The notes under the pieces: model-generated
Seen by the model: the letters and a program-made list of their open reading frames with translations, nothing else
Told to the model about the DNA's origin: nothing
Database searches by the model: none
Program-made: the position numbers and the translations under genes
NCBI GenBank assembly: GCA_905233975.1
Contig: CAJOGD010000003.1
Location: forward strand, 1 to 62,600
DNA length: 62,600 bases
DNA from: an uncultured Alphaproteobacteria bacterium
GTDB taxonomy: Bacteria > Pseudomonadota > Alphaproteobacteria > Rs-D84
Reading direction: 5' to 3'
Part shown: in pieces, positions 40,501 to 50,543 of the stretch
Layout of the letters: each line of letters begins with the position of its first letter
How positions within the stretch are numbered: position 1 is the stretch's first letter

Positions 40501-43107
40501 ATGATAAAAAAAGACACTCTTTCCCCGGAACAAGATATTGCGGCCGATCCAACACGAAATGTTTGGGTTCAGGCAAATGCCGGCACCGGGAAAACAAGTG
40601 TTTTGACGGAGCGTTTGCTGCGCATATTATTTCGCGATAAAACAAATAACTCTGGAATTTTGTGTTTAACTTATACTAATGCGGCGGCGGGCGAAATGCG
40701 TTCGCGCATACTTGCGGCGTTGCGACAATGGGCGATGGCCGATGATGACGAATTGCGGGGATTGTTGCATGGGGTGTCCACAAACACAACACCAACGGAT
40801 ACAGACATATCGCATGCACGCGCGGTATTTTTCAAATATATTGATACGCCAGATTTGCTTAAAATAAAAACAATCCATGGTTTTTGCGAAGAAATTTTGC
40901 ACCGTTTCCCGACCGAGGCGGGAATATCTCCATCATGGTCGCTTATATCAGACGCCCCACAAAAGGTTTTATTGCGTGAAGCGTTGAACAGGTTGGTGTA
41001 TGCCTCGGATAATGACGAACTTGTTGGTAATGCTTTTGACTATCTGGTTGGGGCAATATCGGAACATAAACTTGACGAACTTTTTAAATATCTTGAAGGC
41101 CAATGTAAAAACTTTTTTGGCGTAAAAGATTTTATTAAATATAGAAATTATTTTATTGAAACAATTAAAGAAAAGTTAAATTTGAATTCTATAAAAACGC
41201 ACAATATTCCCGATGTTCCTGTTGAAAAATTAAAAGAAATAGTCGAAAACGCAAAATGTGAAAAAAACATCGGCGTAAAGTTGCAAAATTTGATTAGCTT
41301 AACAGAACAATATATTGATTCAACGATAGATTTTGAAAAATATAAACATGCGTATCTGACGGACAAGGGGTTGCCCATAAAAACCGGATTGGATAGACCG
41401 TATTTGGCGGACGAAAAACAGCGGGTTTTCGAATTGAATGTGCGTCATGTTAATGAAAAAATATACTATGATTCAATTGCGTTGTTTGATTTGGCGGCGG
41501 CTTTTGCCAAAACTTATCGGGATTTAAAGCGTTCGCAAAACGTTCTTGATTTTGAAGATTTGATTTTATACACACATCAATTGTTTTCTAACCCCGAAAC
41601 GATGGGTTGGATTTTGTCTGGGCTGGATCTGTCATTGTCGCACATTTTGGTTGATGAAGCCCAAGATACGGGACCGGCGCAGTGGGAAATTTTACAAATG
41701 CTGGCTGGGGATTTTTTTACGGACGGCGACAATACTGATTTGCCGCACTCGTTGTTTGTTGTGGGTGACACAAAGCAATCTATATATGGTTTCCAAGGCG
41801 CCGATGCAAACGCTTTTATTCAAAGCAAACAGGCTATATCTGCGTATATAAAAAATAACGTGCGTGAAATTCAAGAAATACCATTAACACAAAGTTTCAG
41901 ATCGACCGCGCCGATATTGGCGGTTGTTGATGCTTTTTTTGGTGATGAAAATGTACGTAATCAAACAGGCTTTATAAATAATCCGCATAAATGTTTTCGT
42001 GTTGATGTTCCGGGCCGGGTTCAAATACATAAATTGGTGTCCGCGCGTGATTCCGATATAGAATCATCCAAACTGCGCAAAAAATATGTGTCGGACATAG
42101 CCGATAAAATCGCGCAATTATTGGCGGACGGAAAATATAAACCGAACGATATCATGATATTGGTGCGCCAGCGTGCGCCCTTGGCGGCTCCGATGAGTTT
42201 TGCGTTAAAAAATCGCGGTATTCCGGTCGCCGGCAGTGATAGAATAATATTACCGGAATTTCCGGTAATCAAAGATCTTATGAATTTATTGCGCTTTTGT
42301 ATGGATAATGCCGACGACTATAGTTTGTGTTGTGTTTTAAAAAGTCCAATGTTTCGTTTTTCAGAAAACGACATATACGCGCTTTGCACCAAACGTAAAA
42401 AATCGTGCGATAATATAACGATATTCGATTTGTTAAAAACCGCTCACAGTGATGTTTTTGATATTCTTTCTGAATTTATAAACGTTTGCGCGACATCGGG
42501 TCCCTATACGTTTTTTAATTATGTTTTAAACCATTATGATATGCGCGAAAAAATGGTGGCCGCGCTGGGCGGGCATATAATCGACCCGTTGGAAGAATTT
42601 ATAACCATTTGTTTGTCATATGAAAGGACGCGCCCCGGAACTTTGCGGCATTTTATAAAATGGTTTATTACGGGCAGCAGTGAAATAAAACGCGATATGG
42701 ACGCCGGCGCCGGTGTGCGCATAGTGACCGTTCATGGCAGCAAGGGTTTGCAGGCACGTGTCGTTTTCCTGGTGGACACAACATCGATGCCCAGGGCGGT
42801 ATCACTATATAATCTTGCGTCTTCGCCAGATTCTTTACCGGTATGGCTTTGGGCGTCACATAGCCCAAAAGAATATAGCCCGGAATTTGATGAAATCAGG
42901 GCGCGGGCGGCACGTGCATCAACCGAAGAGAATTTTCGTTTGCTATATGTCGCAATGACACGCGCCCGCGATGAATTGTATATCTATGGCTATACGCCGT
43001 ATGCGACCGCCCCAGATTTGTCTTGGTATAATATGTTGTGGCAAACGCTATCGGATAAATTCAATGTTCATGACGATATGATAGAGGTTTCAAATGAAAC
43101 AGAATAG
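40501..43107 (+). CDS. addA: AddA-type UvrD/Rep helicase, helicase part
   Basis: The 868-aa superfamily 1A helicase has Walker A (NAGTGKTSVLTER, residues 25-37), motif Ia (LTYTNAAAGEM), IKTIHGFC, Walker B (LVDEAQDTGPAQW), VGDTKQSIYGFQGA, QSFRSTAPIL, VTVHGSKGLQARVVFL and LLYVAMTRARDEL. These match the alphaproteobacterial AddA (double-strand-break repair helicase). The usual C-terminal nuclease is not in this frame: it is the next gene, overlapping by 14 bp in the +1 frame. addB is not in the window. Confidence 0.88.
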   Translation: MIKKDTLSPEQDIAADPTRNVWVQANAGTGKTSVLTERLLRILFRDKTNNSGILCLTYTNAAAGEMRSRILAALRQWAMADDDELRGLLHGVSTNTTPTDTDISHARAVFFKYIDTPDLLKIKTIHGFCEEILHRFPTEAGISPSWSLISDAPQKVLLREALNRLVYASDNDELVGNAFDYLVGAISEHKLDELFKYLEGQCKNFFGVKDFIKYRNYFIETIKEKLNLNSIKTHNIPDVPVEKLKEIVENAKCEKNIGVKLQNLISLTEQYIDSTIDFEKYKHAYLTDKGLPIKTGLDRPYLADEKQRVFELNVRHVNEKIYYDSIALFDLAAAFAKTYRDLKRSQNVLDFEDLILYTHQLFSNPETMGWILSGLDLSLSHILVDEAQDTGPAQWEILQMLAGDFFTDGDNTDLPHSLFVVGDTKQSIYGFQGADANAFIQSKQAISAYIKNNVREIQEIPLTQSFRSTAPILAVVDAFFGDENVRNQTGFINNPHKCFRVDVPGRVQIHKLVSARDSDIESSKLRKKYVSDIADKIAQLLADGKYKPNDIMILVRQRAPLAAPMSFALKNRGIPVAGSDRIILPEFPVIKDLMNLLRFCMDNADDYSLCCVLKSPMFRFSENDIYALCTKRKKSCDNITIFDLLKTAHSDVFDILSEFINVCATSGPYTFFNYVLNHYDMREKMVAALGGHIIDPLEEFITICLSYERTRPGTLRHFIKWFITGSSEIKRDMDAGAGVRIVTVHGSKGLQARVVFLVDTTSMPRAVSLYNLASSPDSLPVWLWASHSPKEYSPEFDEIRARAARASTEENFRLLYVAMTRARDELYIYGYTPYATAPDLSWYNMLWQTLSDKFNVHDDMIEVSNETE

Positions 43108-43543
43108 GTTAAATGTTTTCGTGCGCGATAAAGAATCCCAAAAAATGGCCACCCAAAGGGGGACGGATATTCATCAAATGTTATCACGAATAATGTTTCG
43201 CGATGGCGATTTCGTTGGCGATAAAGATATTGTTTCAAAGATAAAAACAAATCCCGAATTGTGTGAAATTATGGGGCCGCTATCGCGGGCCGAGGTTCCG
43301 TTGGCCGGGTATATTGACGGCGTGTTTTTAAGTCGCCGTATCGATAAGTTGTATGTAAACAAAAATACTAAAACAATAGTTGTTTTAGATTATAAAACAG
43401 ATACAGACAAGAAAATGTATCATGCAAAATATCGCGTTCAATTAATGGAATATTATAATTTGTTAAAACAAATCTATCCTGATTTTAATATTTCGTGTAA
43501 AATTCTTTGGACACATGATTTTACACTGGAAAACGTAATATAA
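43094..43543 (+). CDS. AddA nuclease domain as a separate gene
   Basis: The 149-aa PD-(D/E)XK nuclease matches the end of AddA: RGTDIHQMLSRIM, GYIDGVFLSRRIDKLYV, the catalytic VVLDYKTD, and QLMEYYNLL. It normally cuts DNA strands unwound by the AddA/AddB helicase. It has its own ATG with GAGG 6 nt upstream, inside the last codons of the helicase gene, so coupled translation of two subunits is plausible. A frameshift in a once-fused gene is the alternative. Confidence 0.8.
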   Translation: MKQNRLNVFVRDKESQKMATQRGTDIHQMLSRIMFRDGDFVGDKDIVSKIKTNPELCEIMGPLSRAEVPLAGYIDGVFLSRRIDKLYVNKNTKTIVVLDYKTDTDKKMYHAKYRVQLMEYYNLLKQIYPDFNISCKILWTHDFTLENVI

Positions 43544-43563
43544 AAAGGTAATATTACATCGAT

Positions 43564-45216
43564 ATGCTTACACATTTGATAATTTCTAATATAGTTCTTA
43601 TTGATAAACTGAATTTGAATTTCGGTTCGGGGTTGAATATTCTAACGGGTGAAACCGGCGCCGGAAAAAGTATATTACTTGATGCGCTATCGCTTGCACT
43701 GGGGGCGCGTTCTGACGTGGGACTTGTTCGCCATGGAACGGATTCGGCGGCGGTAACGGCGGAATTTGATTCGTGTCCCGCGAATGCGGTGGCAATTTTA
43801 AATGAGGCGGGAATCGAATATGACGACACAATAATATTGCGCCGAACGCTTGGTGTGGACGGTAAAAGTCGTGCATGGATAAATGATGTGCCGGTGTCGA
43901 TACGAACACTTAAATCGGTTGGGGATTTGTTGCTTGAAATCCATGGGCAATTTGCAAATCACGCGTTGCTTGATCCGACAACGCATCGTACGGCATTGGA
44001 CAATTTTGCCACCAAAAATATTGACGGGTTTGCGCGCATTTTGGCCGATGTTAATAAAACATATAACGATTATCATTCGGCGACCAAGGAATTACAGAAT
44101 GTGCAAGACTTCCTTAACAAAAATGCCGCGGAACAAGAATATTTGGAACACAATATTGCGGAACTCCGCGCGTTGAACGTGCGCCCCGGCGAAGAATCTG
44201 AACTTGCGGATAGACGTGCGGATATGATAAATGCGGAAAAGAACGCCGCGGTTTTGGCGGACGCGGTTGCGGCGTTTGGGCGCGGGGGCGATACACTGGA
44301 TTCCCAGATTTTTAACGTCGCGCATATTTTGGAACGTGTGCGTGGTGAACCAAATCCATATTCGGAACAAATAGACGCCCTGTATAACGCGGCGGAAACT
44401 GTGGCGCGTGTCGCCGAACAAATTGCTCCAAGTGAAATCGATACTGATACGGTTGATTCAATCGAAGAAAGATTGTTCGCCATTCGTGCCGCGGCGCGCA
44501 AACACCATGTGTCCGCGGACGATCTGCCACAAAAACTTTCCGAAATGGAGTCCCAGTTAAACACAATAACCAATTCGGACGATGAATTAAAAAGGCTGAC
44601 GGCGGTTGTCGCAACAACCCGTAAGGCGTATAATGCCGCGGCAAAGTTGCTATCTGAAAAGCGCGTGTGTGCGGCGACCGAATTGCGAACGCGATTGTTG
44701 GCGGAATTGCCAGATCTAAAACTAAAAGACGCGGATTTTAACGTTGAAATCACGTCGCGCGAACCATCGGCGGCGGGCGCGGACGATGTGTTATTTATGA
44801 TAAAAACAAACCCCGGAATGCCGTTTGCACCACTGCACCGGGCCGCGTCAGGCGGTGAGCTTGCGCGTTTAATGCTTGCCATGCGGGTCGTGCTTGCGGA
44901 CGGTGACGCGTCGCATACGTTTGTGTTTGACGAGGTTGATACCGGTATCAGTGGCGCAACCGCAAGTGCCGTTGGAAACCGTTTGGACCGTCTTGCACAT
45001 GATTCCCAGGCCATTGTTATAACCCATTCGGCCCAGGTTGCGGGTTTTGCCGACCATCATTTCAAAATAGAAAAAACAACAAACGGCGAAACCACCGTAA
45101 CCAATGTTCGTGAAATATCTGGCGATGAACGTGTTGGCGAAATTGCCCGGATAATCAGTGGCGCGGAAATAACGCCCGAATCCATCGCCACCGCAAGGAC
45201 ATTGATAAAAGGATAA
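43564..45216 (+). CDS. recN: DNA repair protein RecN
   Basis: This 550-aa SMC-like protein has the N-terminal Walker A (LTGETGAGKSILLDAL), two coiled-coil arms and a C-terminal ABC signature (ASGGELARLMLAMR) with Walker B (TFVFDEVDTGISG). It acts at double-strand breaks with RecA. It follows the AddA genes after 20 bp, forming a repair operon, and is followed closely by a DUF488 gene. Confidence 0.95.
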   Translation: MLTHLIISNIVLIDKLNLNFGSGLNILTGETGAGKSILLDALSLALGARSDVGLVRHGTDSAAVTAEFDSCPANAVAILNEAGIEYDDTIILRRTLGVDGKSRAWINDVPVSIRTLKSVGDLLLEIHGQFANHALLDPTTHRTALDNFATKNIDGFARILADVNKTYNDYHSATKELQNVQDFLNKNAAEQEYLEHNIAELRALNVRPGEESELADRRADMINAEKNAAVLADAVAAFGRGGDTLDSQIFNVAHILERVRGEPNPYSEQIDALYNAAETVARVAEQIAPSEIDTDTVDSIEERLFAIRAAARKHHVSADDLPQKLSEMESQLNTITNSDDELKRLTAVVATTRKAYNAAAKLLSEKRVCAATELRTRLLAELPDLKLKDADFNVEITSREPSAAGADDVLFMIKTNPGMPFAPLHRAASGGELARLMLAMRVVLADGDASHTFVFDEVDTGISGATASAVGNRLDRLAHDSQAIVITHSAQVAGFADHHFKIEKTTNGETTVTNVREISGDERVGEIARIISGAEITPESIATARTLIKG

Positions 45217-45221
45217 CGGCT

Positions 45222-45596
45222 ATGATATATACCGGATATTGGGCAAAAGCCAAAGAATATGAGCGAAAAGGTCTGATTCCGGTTGGAATATCTGGATGGA
45301 TACCTGATGGTTACAAGGGGCGAACATATAAAAAATTGGCGCCAAAGTATTCATGGTGGAAGGAATGGCACGATAACAATTTGTCCGAAACATGGTATAC
45401 AGATAAATATAACGAAACTGTATTAAGTCAACTTAATCCTGTTAATGTGGCAACCGAAATTCAAAGTTTTGGACCAGACGTCGTTTTGCTTTGTTTTGAA
45501 ACGCCTGAAAAATTTTGTCACCGACACCTTGTGGCAAAATGGTTACACGAAAGAGCAAACATCGATGTGCAAGAATATGTCTTGCGTACAAAATAA
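45222..45596 (+). CDS. DUF488 family protein
   Basis: The 124-aa protein has the DUF488 pattern: an N-terminal ISGWIPDGYKG, and the C-terminal LLCFETPEKFCHRHLVAKWL, where the Cys-His-Arg group is the conserved motif. Function unsettled in the family. AAAGGATAAC precedes the ATG, and it starts 5 bp after recN, so it is cotranscribed with the repair genes. Confidence 0.78.
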   Translation: MIYTGYWAKAKEYERKGLIPVGISGWIPDGYKGRTYKKLAPKYSWWKEWHDNNLSETWYTDKYNETVLSQLNPVNVATEIQSFGPDVVLLCFETPEKFCHRHLVAKWLHERANIDVQEYVLRTK

Positions 45597-45605
45597 AAAT
45601 AATTT

Positions 45606-46841
45606 TTATATATTCACAATCCCATCTGCAAATTCAACCGATGCGATTTTGTTTATGGCGGTCGCGCTTGATATAATCGCACCGTCTGCCCCGCGTGCAA
45701 TTGCATACCCGCGGTTCAGCACATTTTTATAGCCCAATGAGTTTAGCATTTGTCCGTTATGTTCCAATCCACGCCACAAATTGAGCATTTTATTGTTCAA
45801 TATATCCGGCATACGCGCAACAATTTCCATTTTGTGTTTTGCGTCCGTCATTTTTGAATTTATTATAATACCAATGGTTCGTGTAATATCGTCAATGCGT
45901 TGCGCCCGTTCCATCAGCATTTGTCGCGGACTTTTAATAGTGATGTTTTCAATTTTTTGTTTAAGGTTTACGAATTTCGTGGCAAACCCGACCGACAACC
46001 GGTGCCCCAAATTTTCCAGATCTTGAATCAGTGATATTTTTGTTGGAACAACCGCTTCGGCCGCGCCTGTTGGGGTGGGGGCGCGGTGGTCGGCCGCAAA
46101 GTCAACCAACATCCAATCCGGTTCATGACCAACGCCGGTTATAACCGGAATTTGGCTATTCGCGACCGCACGCACAACGATTTCTTCGGAAAACGGCAAC
46201 AGGTCTTCCAATGCCCCGCCGCCCCGCGCAACAATGATAACATCAACATTTTTTACGCGGTTAAAGTATTCAACGCCGGCCGCAACCTCTGCCGCGGCGG
46301 TAGTGCCTTGGACGGTTGCGGGGTATAAAATCACATGCACCGGAAATCGTTCGCGCAGGCGGTTTTGAATATCTTGGAATGCGGCGCCGGTCGGACTGGT
46401 CACCACGCCGATTGTTGTCGGCAATTTCGGCAACGGCTTTTTGCGCGACGCGTCAAATAACCCCTCAGCCGCCAATTTCTGTTTGCGTTCTTCCAGCATT
46501 TTAAGGATTGCGCCAACGCCCGCCATTTCGATACTGGAAGCCACAATCTGATAATTACTGCGCGCCGGATATGTGGTAAGTTTCCCGGTAATTATAACCT
46601 CCAATCCATCGGAAAGTGCAAAATTCACCGGCGTCCCACGCCAAATAATAACGGACATCGCGGCACCGGAATCCTTTATCGTCATATACATGTGCCCCGA
46701 AGTCGCGCGTGTTATTTGCGACAGTTCGCCACGAATCTTTATCACCGGGAACGCGGTTTCAACAACGTTTTTAAGCAACGCCGACGCATCGGTCACAGAA
46801 AAAATCATATCAGGTTTAACAAATGGTTCCGGTTTTTGCAT
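45606..46841 (-). CDS. xseA: exodeoxyribonuclease VII large subunit
   Basis: The 411-aa protein has an N-terminal OB domain (IKIRGELSQITRATSGHMYM), then the nuclease core (TIGVVTSPTGAAFQDI, GGGALEDLLPFSEE, TGVGHEPDWMLVDFAADHRA, PTPTGAAE). With XseB it degrades single-stranded DNA. GGGGGGCG precedes the start, and it lies 12 bp after tsaD in the same operon. The small-subunit gene is not in the window. Confidence 0.95.
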   Translation of the reverse strand: MQKPEPFVKPDMIFSVTDASALLKNVVETAFPVIKIRGELSQITRATSGHMYMTIKDSGAAMSVIIWRGTPVNFALSDGLEVIITGKLTTYPARSNYQIVASSIEMAGVGAILKMLEERKQKLAAEGLFDASRKKPLPKLPTTIGVVTSPTGAAFQDIQNRLRERFPVHVILYPATVQGTTAAAEVAAGVEYFNRVKNVDVIIVARGGGALEDLLPFSEEIVVRAVANSQIPVITGVGHEPDWMLVDFAADHRAPTPTGAAEAVVPTKISLIQDLENLGHRLSVGFATKFVNLKQKIENITIKSPRQMLMERAQRIDDITRTIGIIINSKMTDAKHKMEIVARMPDILNNKMLNLWRGLEHNGQMLNSLGYKNVLNRGYAIARGADGAIISSATAINKIASVEFADGIVNI

Positions 46842-46853
46842 GACGCCCCCCCT

Positions 46854-47975
46854 TTATAATTCCGTCAATGGCCAACGCGGGCGCGGGGCAATCGGTTCGT
46901 GTACAACTTTTCCAATGCGATAGTTTTCGATTCCCGCCCAGGCAATCATTGCGCCATTATCGGTGCATAAATTCATTGGTGGTGCGGCAAAAATCATATC
47001 ATGCCGACGCGCCAAGTCTTCCATCGCGGCGCGTATGGCACTGTTTTTCGCAACGCCGCCCGCAACGACCAGTGTCTTGGGTGCGCACGTCCGAACGGCG
47101 GGCGATTTCATCGCGTTATTCAAACGGTTTATAATACAATCAACGACCGCCGACTGAAACGATGCACAAAAGTTATTGATAAATTCATCAGAATAGGGCG
47201 GTTCATGTTTGTTTAGCATCGAACGCGCGGCGGTTTTAATACCACTAAACGAAAAATCACAGCCCGGTTTATCTGTTAAGGGCCGCGGGAAATCAAATGC
47301 ACGTGGGTTGCCCGCCCGGGCGCATTTATCGACTATTGGTCCGCCGGGATACCCCAGCCCCAACATTTTTGCAACCTTGTCAAACGCTTCGCCCGCGCTA
47401 TCGTCCAATGTTTGTCCAATCAGTTCGTATTGCCCAACGCCACGCACCAATAAAATCTGACAATGTCCACCGGACGCCAGCATCAGCAAATATGGAAATT
47501 CCACATCAATGTTCGCACGTGTGTCGTCCGCCGTTGTTGCACACAGGCGTGGCACCAATGCGTGGCCTTCCAAGTGATTTACCGCAACCAGTGGTTTGCC
47601 GGTCGCCTGGGCCATGCCGGTCGCGGCCATCCACCCAACCAAGACGCCCCCAATGAGTCCCGGTCCCGCGGTCGCCGCAATAACATCAATATCGTCCAAT
47701 GTTTTGCCCGCCCGCGACAGTGCCAAATTTATCACTTCATCAATCGCCAATATATGTGCGCGTGCCGCCAATTCCGGCACAACGCCGCCATATTTTTGGT
47801 GTTCCGGGATTTGCGAATAAATTATATGCGCGTGGATATTTTTGTTTGAATCAACGATTGCCGCACTTGTTTCATCACACGAAGATTCAATGCCCAAACA
47901 CAGCGTCGCCGCACCGTCCGACACATTGCCGGCGGCCGCGCCCATGTCCATTTTAATAATTGTATCGTCCATCAT
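46854..47975 (-). CDS. tsaD: tRNA N6-adenosine threonylcarbamoyltransferase TsaD
   Basis: The 373-aa ASKHA-fold protein has LCLGIESSCDETSAAIVD at residues 26-43, VVPELAARAHI with the metal histidine (and a second, LEGHALV), and the signatures ASGGHCQILLV and GGVAKNSAIRA. TsaD transfers the threonylcarbamoyl group to A37 of tRNA. The N-terminus is about 20 residues longer than usual (MMDDTIIKMDMGAAAG), so an internal start is possible. Its ATG overlaps the stop of the upstream DUF1460 gene (ATGA). Confidence 0.93.
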   Translation of the reverse strand: MMDDTIIKMDMGAAAGNVSDGAATLCLGIESSCDETSAAIVDSNKNIHAHIIYSQIPEHQKYGGVVPELAARAHILAIDEVINLALSRAGKTLDDIDVIAATAGPGLIGGVLVGWMAATGMAQATGKPLVAVNHLEGHALVPRLCATTADDTRANIDVEFPYLLMLASGGHCQILLVRGVGQYELIGQTLDDSAGEAFDKVAKMLGLGYPGGPIVDKCARAGNPRAFDFPRPLTDKPGCDFSFSGIKTAARSMLNKHEPPYSDEFINNFCASFQSAVVDCIINRLNNAMKSPAVRTCAPKTLVVAGGVAKNSAIRAAMEDLARRHDMIFAAPPMNLCTDNGAMIAWAGIENYRIGKVVHEPIAPRPRWPLTEL

Positions 47976-48670
47976 TTTTTTATTTCCAAAATTATTATAC
48001 CCAAATTTTTTGGACTTTCCATCATTCTTTGCACATATTTGCGAAAGTCGGTGTCAACAACCGCACCCGCGCGACGCGATGCATGACGCAGTGTTCCGTC
48101 GGGCAACAGAAACCCCATGTGTCGAACAACCAAATCTGTGCCGATTTTGTCGTGGATCTTTGGATTGGCGCGCAGGAACAAAACCACAACCGGCCGCGTG
48201 ACCGCGATATCCGCGGCATATTTATACGGAATGTATTCAAGGTGCGCGGTGCGTGGCGTGAAATCTGTGGCCATATTATGCATAACCCGGAACCAGTTTC
48301 CTTTATCAATTGTTGCCGTATATGTTTCGGTTGGGGCGTAATCGGCGCTGATATTCCGCACAATATTGGCATTGTTTTCCAACCAATCGGTTTCGATAAA
48401 ATGATTTCGATTTATAAAGTCCGGCTCGCCGTCCGCATATCGAATTTTGTTTAGTCTTTGCACGTCGCCGCCGGCCAACGCCGTTTCAATAAACGTCGTG
48501 CAATCAAAGGCATCAAATCGTATCAGCGGGTCTTTGTCCGGCGCGCGTTCTTCGCCCAACGGGTCATTTAAATACCGCGCGCCAACATATTCGGCACCCA
48601 AATCTTCATTCGTTTGGCGGCCAAAGAAACAACAGCCCGCTAAAAGAAACAGGGGTAAAACGCGCCACAT
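47972..48670 (-). CDS. DUF1460 lipoprotein, probable cell-wall amidase-like
   Basis: The 232-aa protein begins with a lipoprotein signal (lipobox LLAGC, residues 10-14). The body matches DUF1460, a papain-like NlpC/P60-type fold: the catalytic Cys in DAFDCTTFIETALA and the His in VRHMGFLL. Related proteins cut muropeptides. It starts 1 bp inside the stop of the preceding gene (TAATG) and overlaps tsaD, so the operon is tightly coupled. Confidence 0.78.
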   Translation of the reverse strand: MWRVLPLFLLAGCCFFGRQTNEDLGAEYVGARYLNDPLGEERAPDKDPLIRFDAFDCTTFIETALAGGDVQRLNKIRYADGEPDFINRNHFIETDWLENNANIVRNISADYAPTETYTATIDKGNWFRVMHNMATDFTPRTAHLEYIPYKYAADIAVTRPVVVLFLRANPKIHDKIGTDLVVRHMGFLLPDGTLRHASRRAGAVVDTDFRKYVQRMMESPKNLGIIILEIKK

Positions 48671-48981
48671 TATGAATTATTCTTTAATTGTATGCCAACG
48701 AAACAAAGTTGCATTGCGTCGCGCACCGGCATATCGGCCGCGTCCGGCAAGGTCGCCATTTTATCAACACACGCCACCAATAGTTCCAGGTTGTTTTCCG
48801 ACGCGGTCATAACATGCGCCGCGGCAATTCGGCGTTCAACTGTTGCACCGCCCCAATCCTTTAATTGTGCGGTTTCCAACGCGGCGTCTTGGCGCGGCAA
48901 CGTAAAGAACACAAATATGGCAAGCAACAATACGCAAACGCCAACAAAAAAGATAATTCCACGAACAAGAATTTTTTTCAT
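48670..48981 (-). CDS. small membrane-anchored hypothetical protein (103 aa)
   Basis: One N-terminal membrane helix (GIIFFVGVCVLLLAIFVFF) is followed by a soluble helical domain with two Cys (LLVACVDKM, MQLCFVG). GGGGGG precedes the ATG. It lies between the DUF2155 and DUF1460 genes. No family is recognised. Its place suggests an envelope role. Confidence 0.65.
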   Translation of the reverse strand: MKKILVRGIIFFVGVCVLLLAIFVFFTLPRQDAALETAQLKDWGGATVERRIAAAHVMTASENNLELLVACVDKMATLPDAADMPVRDAMQLCFVGIQLKNNS

Positions 48982-49005
48982 AATATCCCCCCAAAAAATT
49001 ATAAA

Positions 49006-49350
49006 TTATTCACACCGCAACAACCAAATGTCATAGTCCGGATTTTGGACCGGATTTTTTCCCGGATTGTTGCGATCCATCCAATTGCTATAAAACCGTT
49101 CGCCACCATTCTTTACAATTTCGACAAACGCATAGAAATTTTCCGCATCAAACGGGTCAGATTGCTTACACGACCGCACGATTATATTCAGTTTTTCGAA
49201 ATTGACGGGCACACCAACGGACGCGGTAATCGTCTGAGCCTTGCCGGCGGCCTTGTTCATAACCTGCATTACCGCGGTGTCGCGATCGATGTACGCATGT
49301 GCCGCAAATGTGACAAACATCATCAATAAAGAAACAAGAATTCTTTTCAT
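49006..49350 (-). CDS. DUF2155 periplasmic protein
   Basis: The 114-aa protein has a signal peptide (LVSLLMMFVTFAAHA) and the DUF2155 layout common in alphaproteobacteria: VMNKAAGKAQTITASVGV, then KLNIIVRSC, FVEI, and the closing NPDYDIWLLRC, with two conserved cysteines that may form a disulfide. Function unknown. First gene of the operon that ends with xseA. AGGAT lies upstream of the ATG. Confidence 0.82.
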   Translation of the reverse strand: MKRILVSLLMMFVTFAAHAYIDRDTAVMQVMNKAAGKAQTITASVGVPVNFEKLNIIVRSCKQSDPFDAENFYAFVEIVKNGGERFYSNWMDRNNPGKNPVQNPDYDIWLLRCE

Positions 49351-49402
49351 GTCGGTTATATCCTAGCCCCACATCGCCGGTAAGTCAATTTGAAAATTTT
49401 GC

Positions 49403-49431
49403 ACAACAAAAATCCCCGCGTTTGCGGGGAT
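49403..49431 (-). terminator. rplS terminator
   Basis: ATCCCCGC/GCGGGGAT (8 bp, 49412-49431) followed on the minus strand by T5 (complement of 49407-49411). It closes the rpsP-rimM-trmD-rplS operon. Confidence 0.88.
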
Positions 49432-49450
49432 TTTGAATAATCGCGACCAA

Positions 49451-49849
49451 TTATTTGTCGGCCTTTGCGCCCCTTTCGGCGGAAGCGGCCGCCAAATCTT
49501 CGACGATACGCGCCTTTTTACCGGACAATTTCCGCAAAAAGAACAATTTCGCACGACGCACGCGACCGATACGAACCTTTTCGATTTTTTCGATTGCCGG
49601 GCTGTAAAGTGGGAACTTGCGTTCGACGCCAACACCGTATGATTCACGACGCACCGTAAATGCCGCCGTATTGCCGTTGCCGCCGTCACGTGCGATAACG
49701 ACACCTTCGAATATTTGGATACGGAATTTATCGCCATCTTTGATTTTTACATGAACGCGCAACGTGTCACCGGCCTTGAAGTTTGGAATAACCTTGTCGC
49801 CTTTGACCTTTGCGATATTTTTTTCTTCGACTTTTTTAATAATGCTCAT
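49451..49849 (-). CDS. rplS: 50S ribosomal protein L19
   Basis: The 132-aa protein is L19: [17 protein letters not shown], the signature [30 protein letters not shown] and [10 protein letters not shown], with a short Ala/Glu-rich tail. The start at 49849 has AAAGGAAAAC upstream; the longer frame (to 50005) overlaps trmD and is not real. Last gene of its operon, 2 bp after trmD. Confidence 0.95.
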   Translation of the reverse strand: MSIIKKVEEKNIAKVKGDKVIPNFKAGDTLRVHVKIKDGDKFRIQIFEGVVIARDGGNGNTAAFTVRRESYGVGVERKFPLYSPAIEKIEKVRIGRVRRAKLFFLRKLSGKKARIVEDLAAASAERGAKADK

Positions 49850-49851
49850 TT

Positions 49852-50535
49852 TTAGTTTTCCTTTATTAAATCCGGACGTCTTTCTTTTGTTATTTCGTCC
49901 GATTGTTGTTTCCGCCACCGTTCGATATTGCCATGGTGACCGGACAGCAGGACTTCTGGGACATTTCGTCCACGCCATGCCGACGGGCGGGTGTATAATG
50001 GCCATTCCAGCCCCCCGATTTCAAAACTTTCACTGGCGGTTGCTTCCACACCGCCACCAAGGACATTATCCAACACGCGAACCGCGCTGTCAATAAAAAC
50101 TTGCGCGGCGATTTCCCCCCCCGAAAGGATGTAATCGCCGATGGATAATTCCATAATATTATACTCTTCGATAACCCGTTGGTCAATTCCTTCGTACCGA
50201 CCACAGAGCAGGGTATAAACCGCATTTTCGGCATTATTTGCAAACCCACGAACCATTTTTTGATTAAGTGTTGGTCCGCGTGGCGAAAAGTATATAATTT
50301 GTCCCGGGTTTTCGATTGAATCAATCGCCGCCCCCAAAACATCAGGCCGCATAACCATACCAACGCCACCGCCGAATTGCGTGTCATCAACACTGCCATA
50401 ATCGTTTATGGCAAAGTCGCGAATGTTTACCACCGCGTATGACCATATTCCGTTCGCATGCGCGCGCCCAACCACGCCGGCCCCAAGCGTGCCCGGAAAC
50501 ATTTCTGGAAAAACGGTCAGTATATTAAAGTGCAT
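49852..50535 (-). CDS. trmD: tRNA (guanine37-N1)-methyltransferase
   Basis: The 227-aa SPOUT methyltransferase has [11 protein letters not shown] at the N-terminus, [16 protein letters not shown], and the knot region [10 protein letters not shown] and [11 protein letters not shown]. It methylates G37 in tRNAs. It sits between the cysteine-rich gene trio and rplS; only 8 bp separate it from the last of the trio. Confidence 0.96.
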   Translation of the reverse strand: MHFNILTVFPEMFPGTLGAGVVGRAHANGIWSYAVVNIRDFAINDYGSVDDTQFGGGVGMVMRPDVLGAAIDSIENPGQIIYFSPRGPTLNQKMVRGFANNAENAVYTLLCGRYEGIDQRVIEEYNIMELSIGDYILSGGEIAAQVFIDSAVRVLDNVLGGGVEATASESFEIGGLEWPLYTRPSAWRGRNVPEVLLSGHHGNIERWRKQQSDEITKERRPDLIKEN

Positions 50536-50543
50536 TTACATAT

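Noticed and set aside
44073..45014. 313-codon minus-strand frame inside recN
   Set aside because: Antisense shadow with Ser/Arg-rich composition, opposite the RecN ABC signature and Walker B.
49850..50005. N-terminal extension of L19
   Set aside because: It would overlap trmD by about 150 bp. The start at 49849 has a good ribosome-binding site and gives the standard L19 N-terminus.
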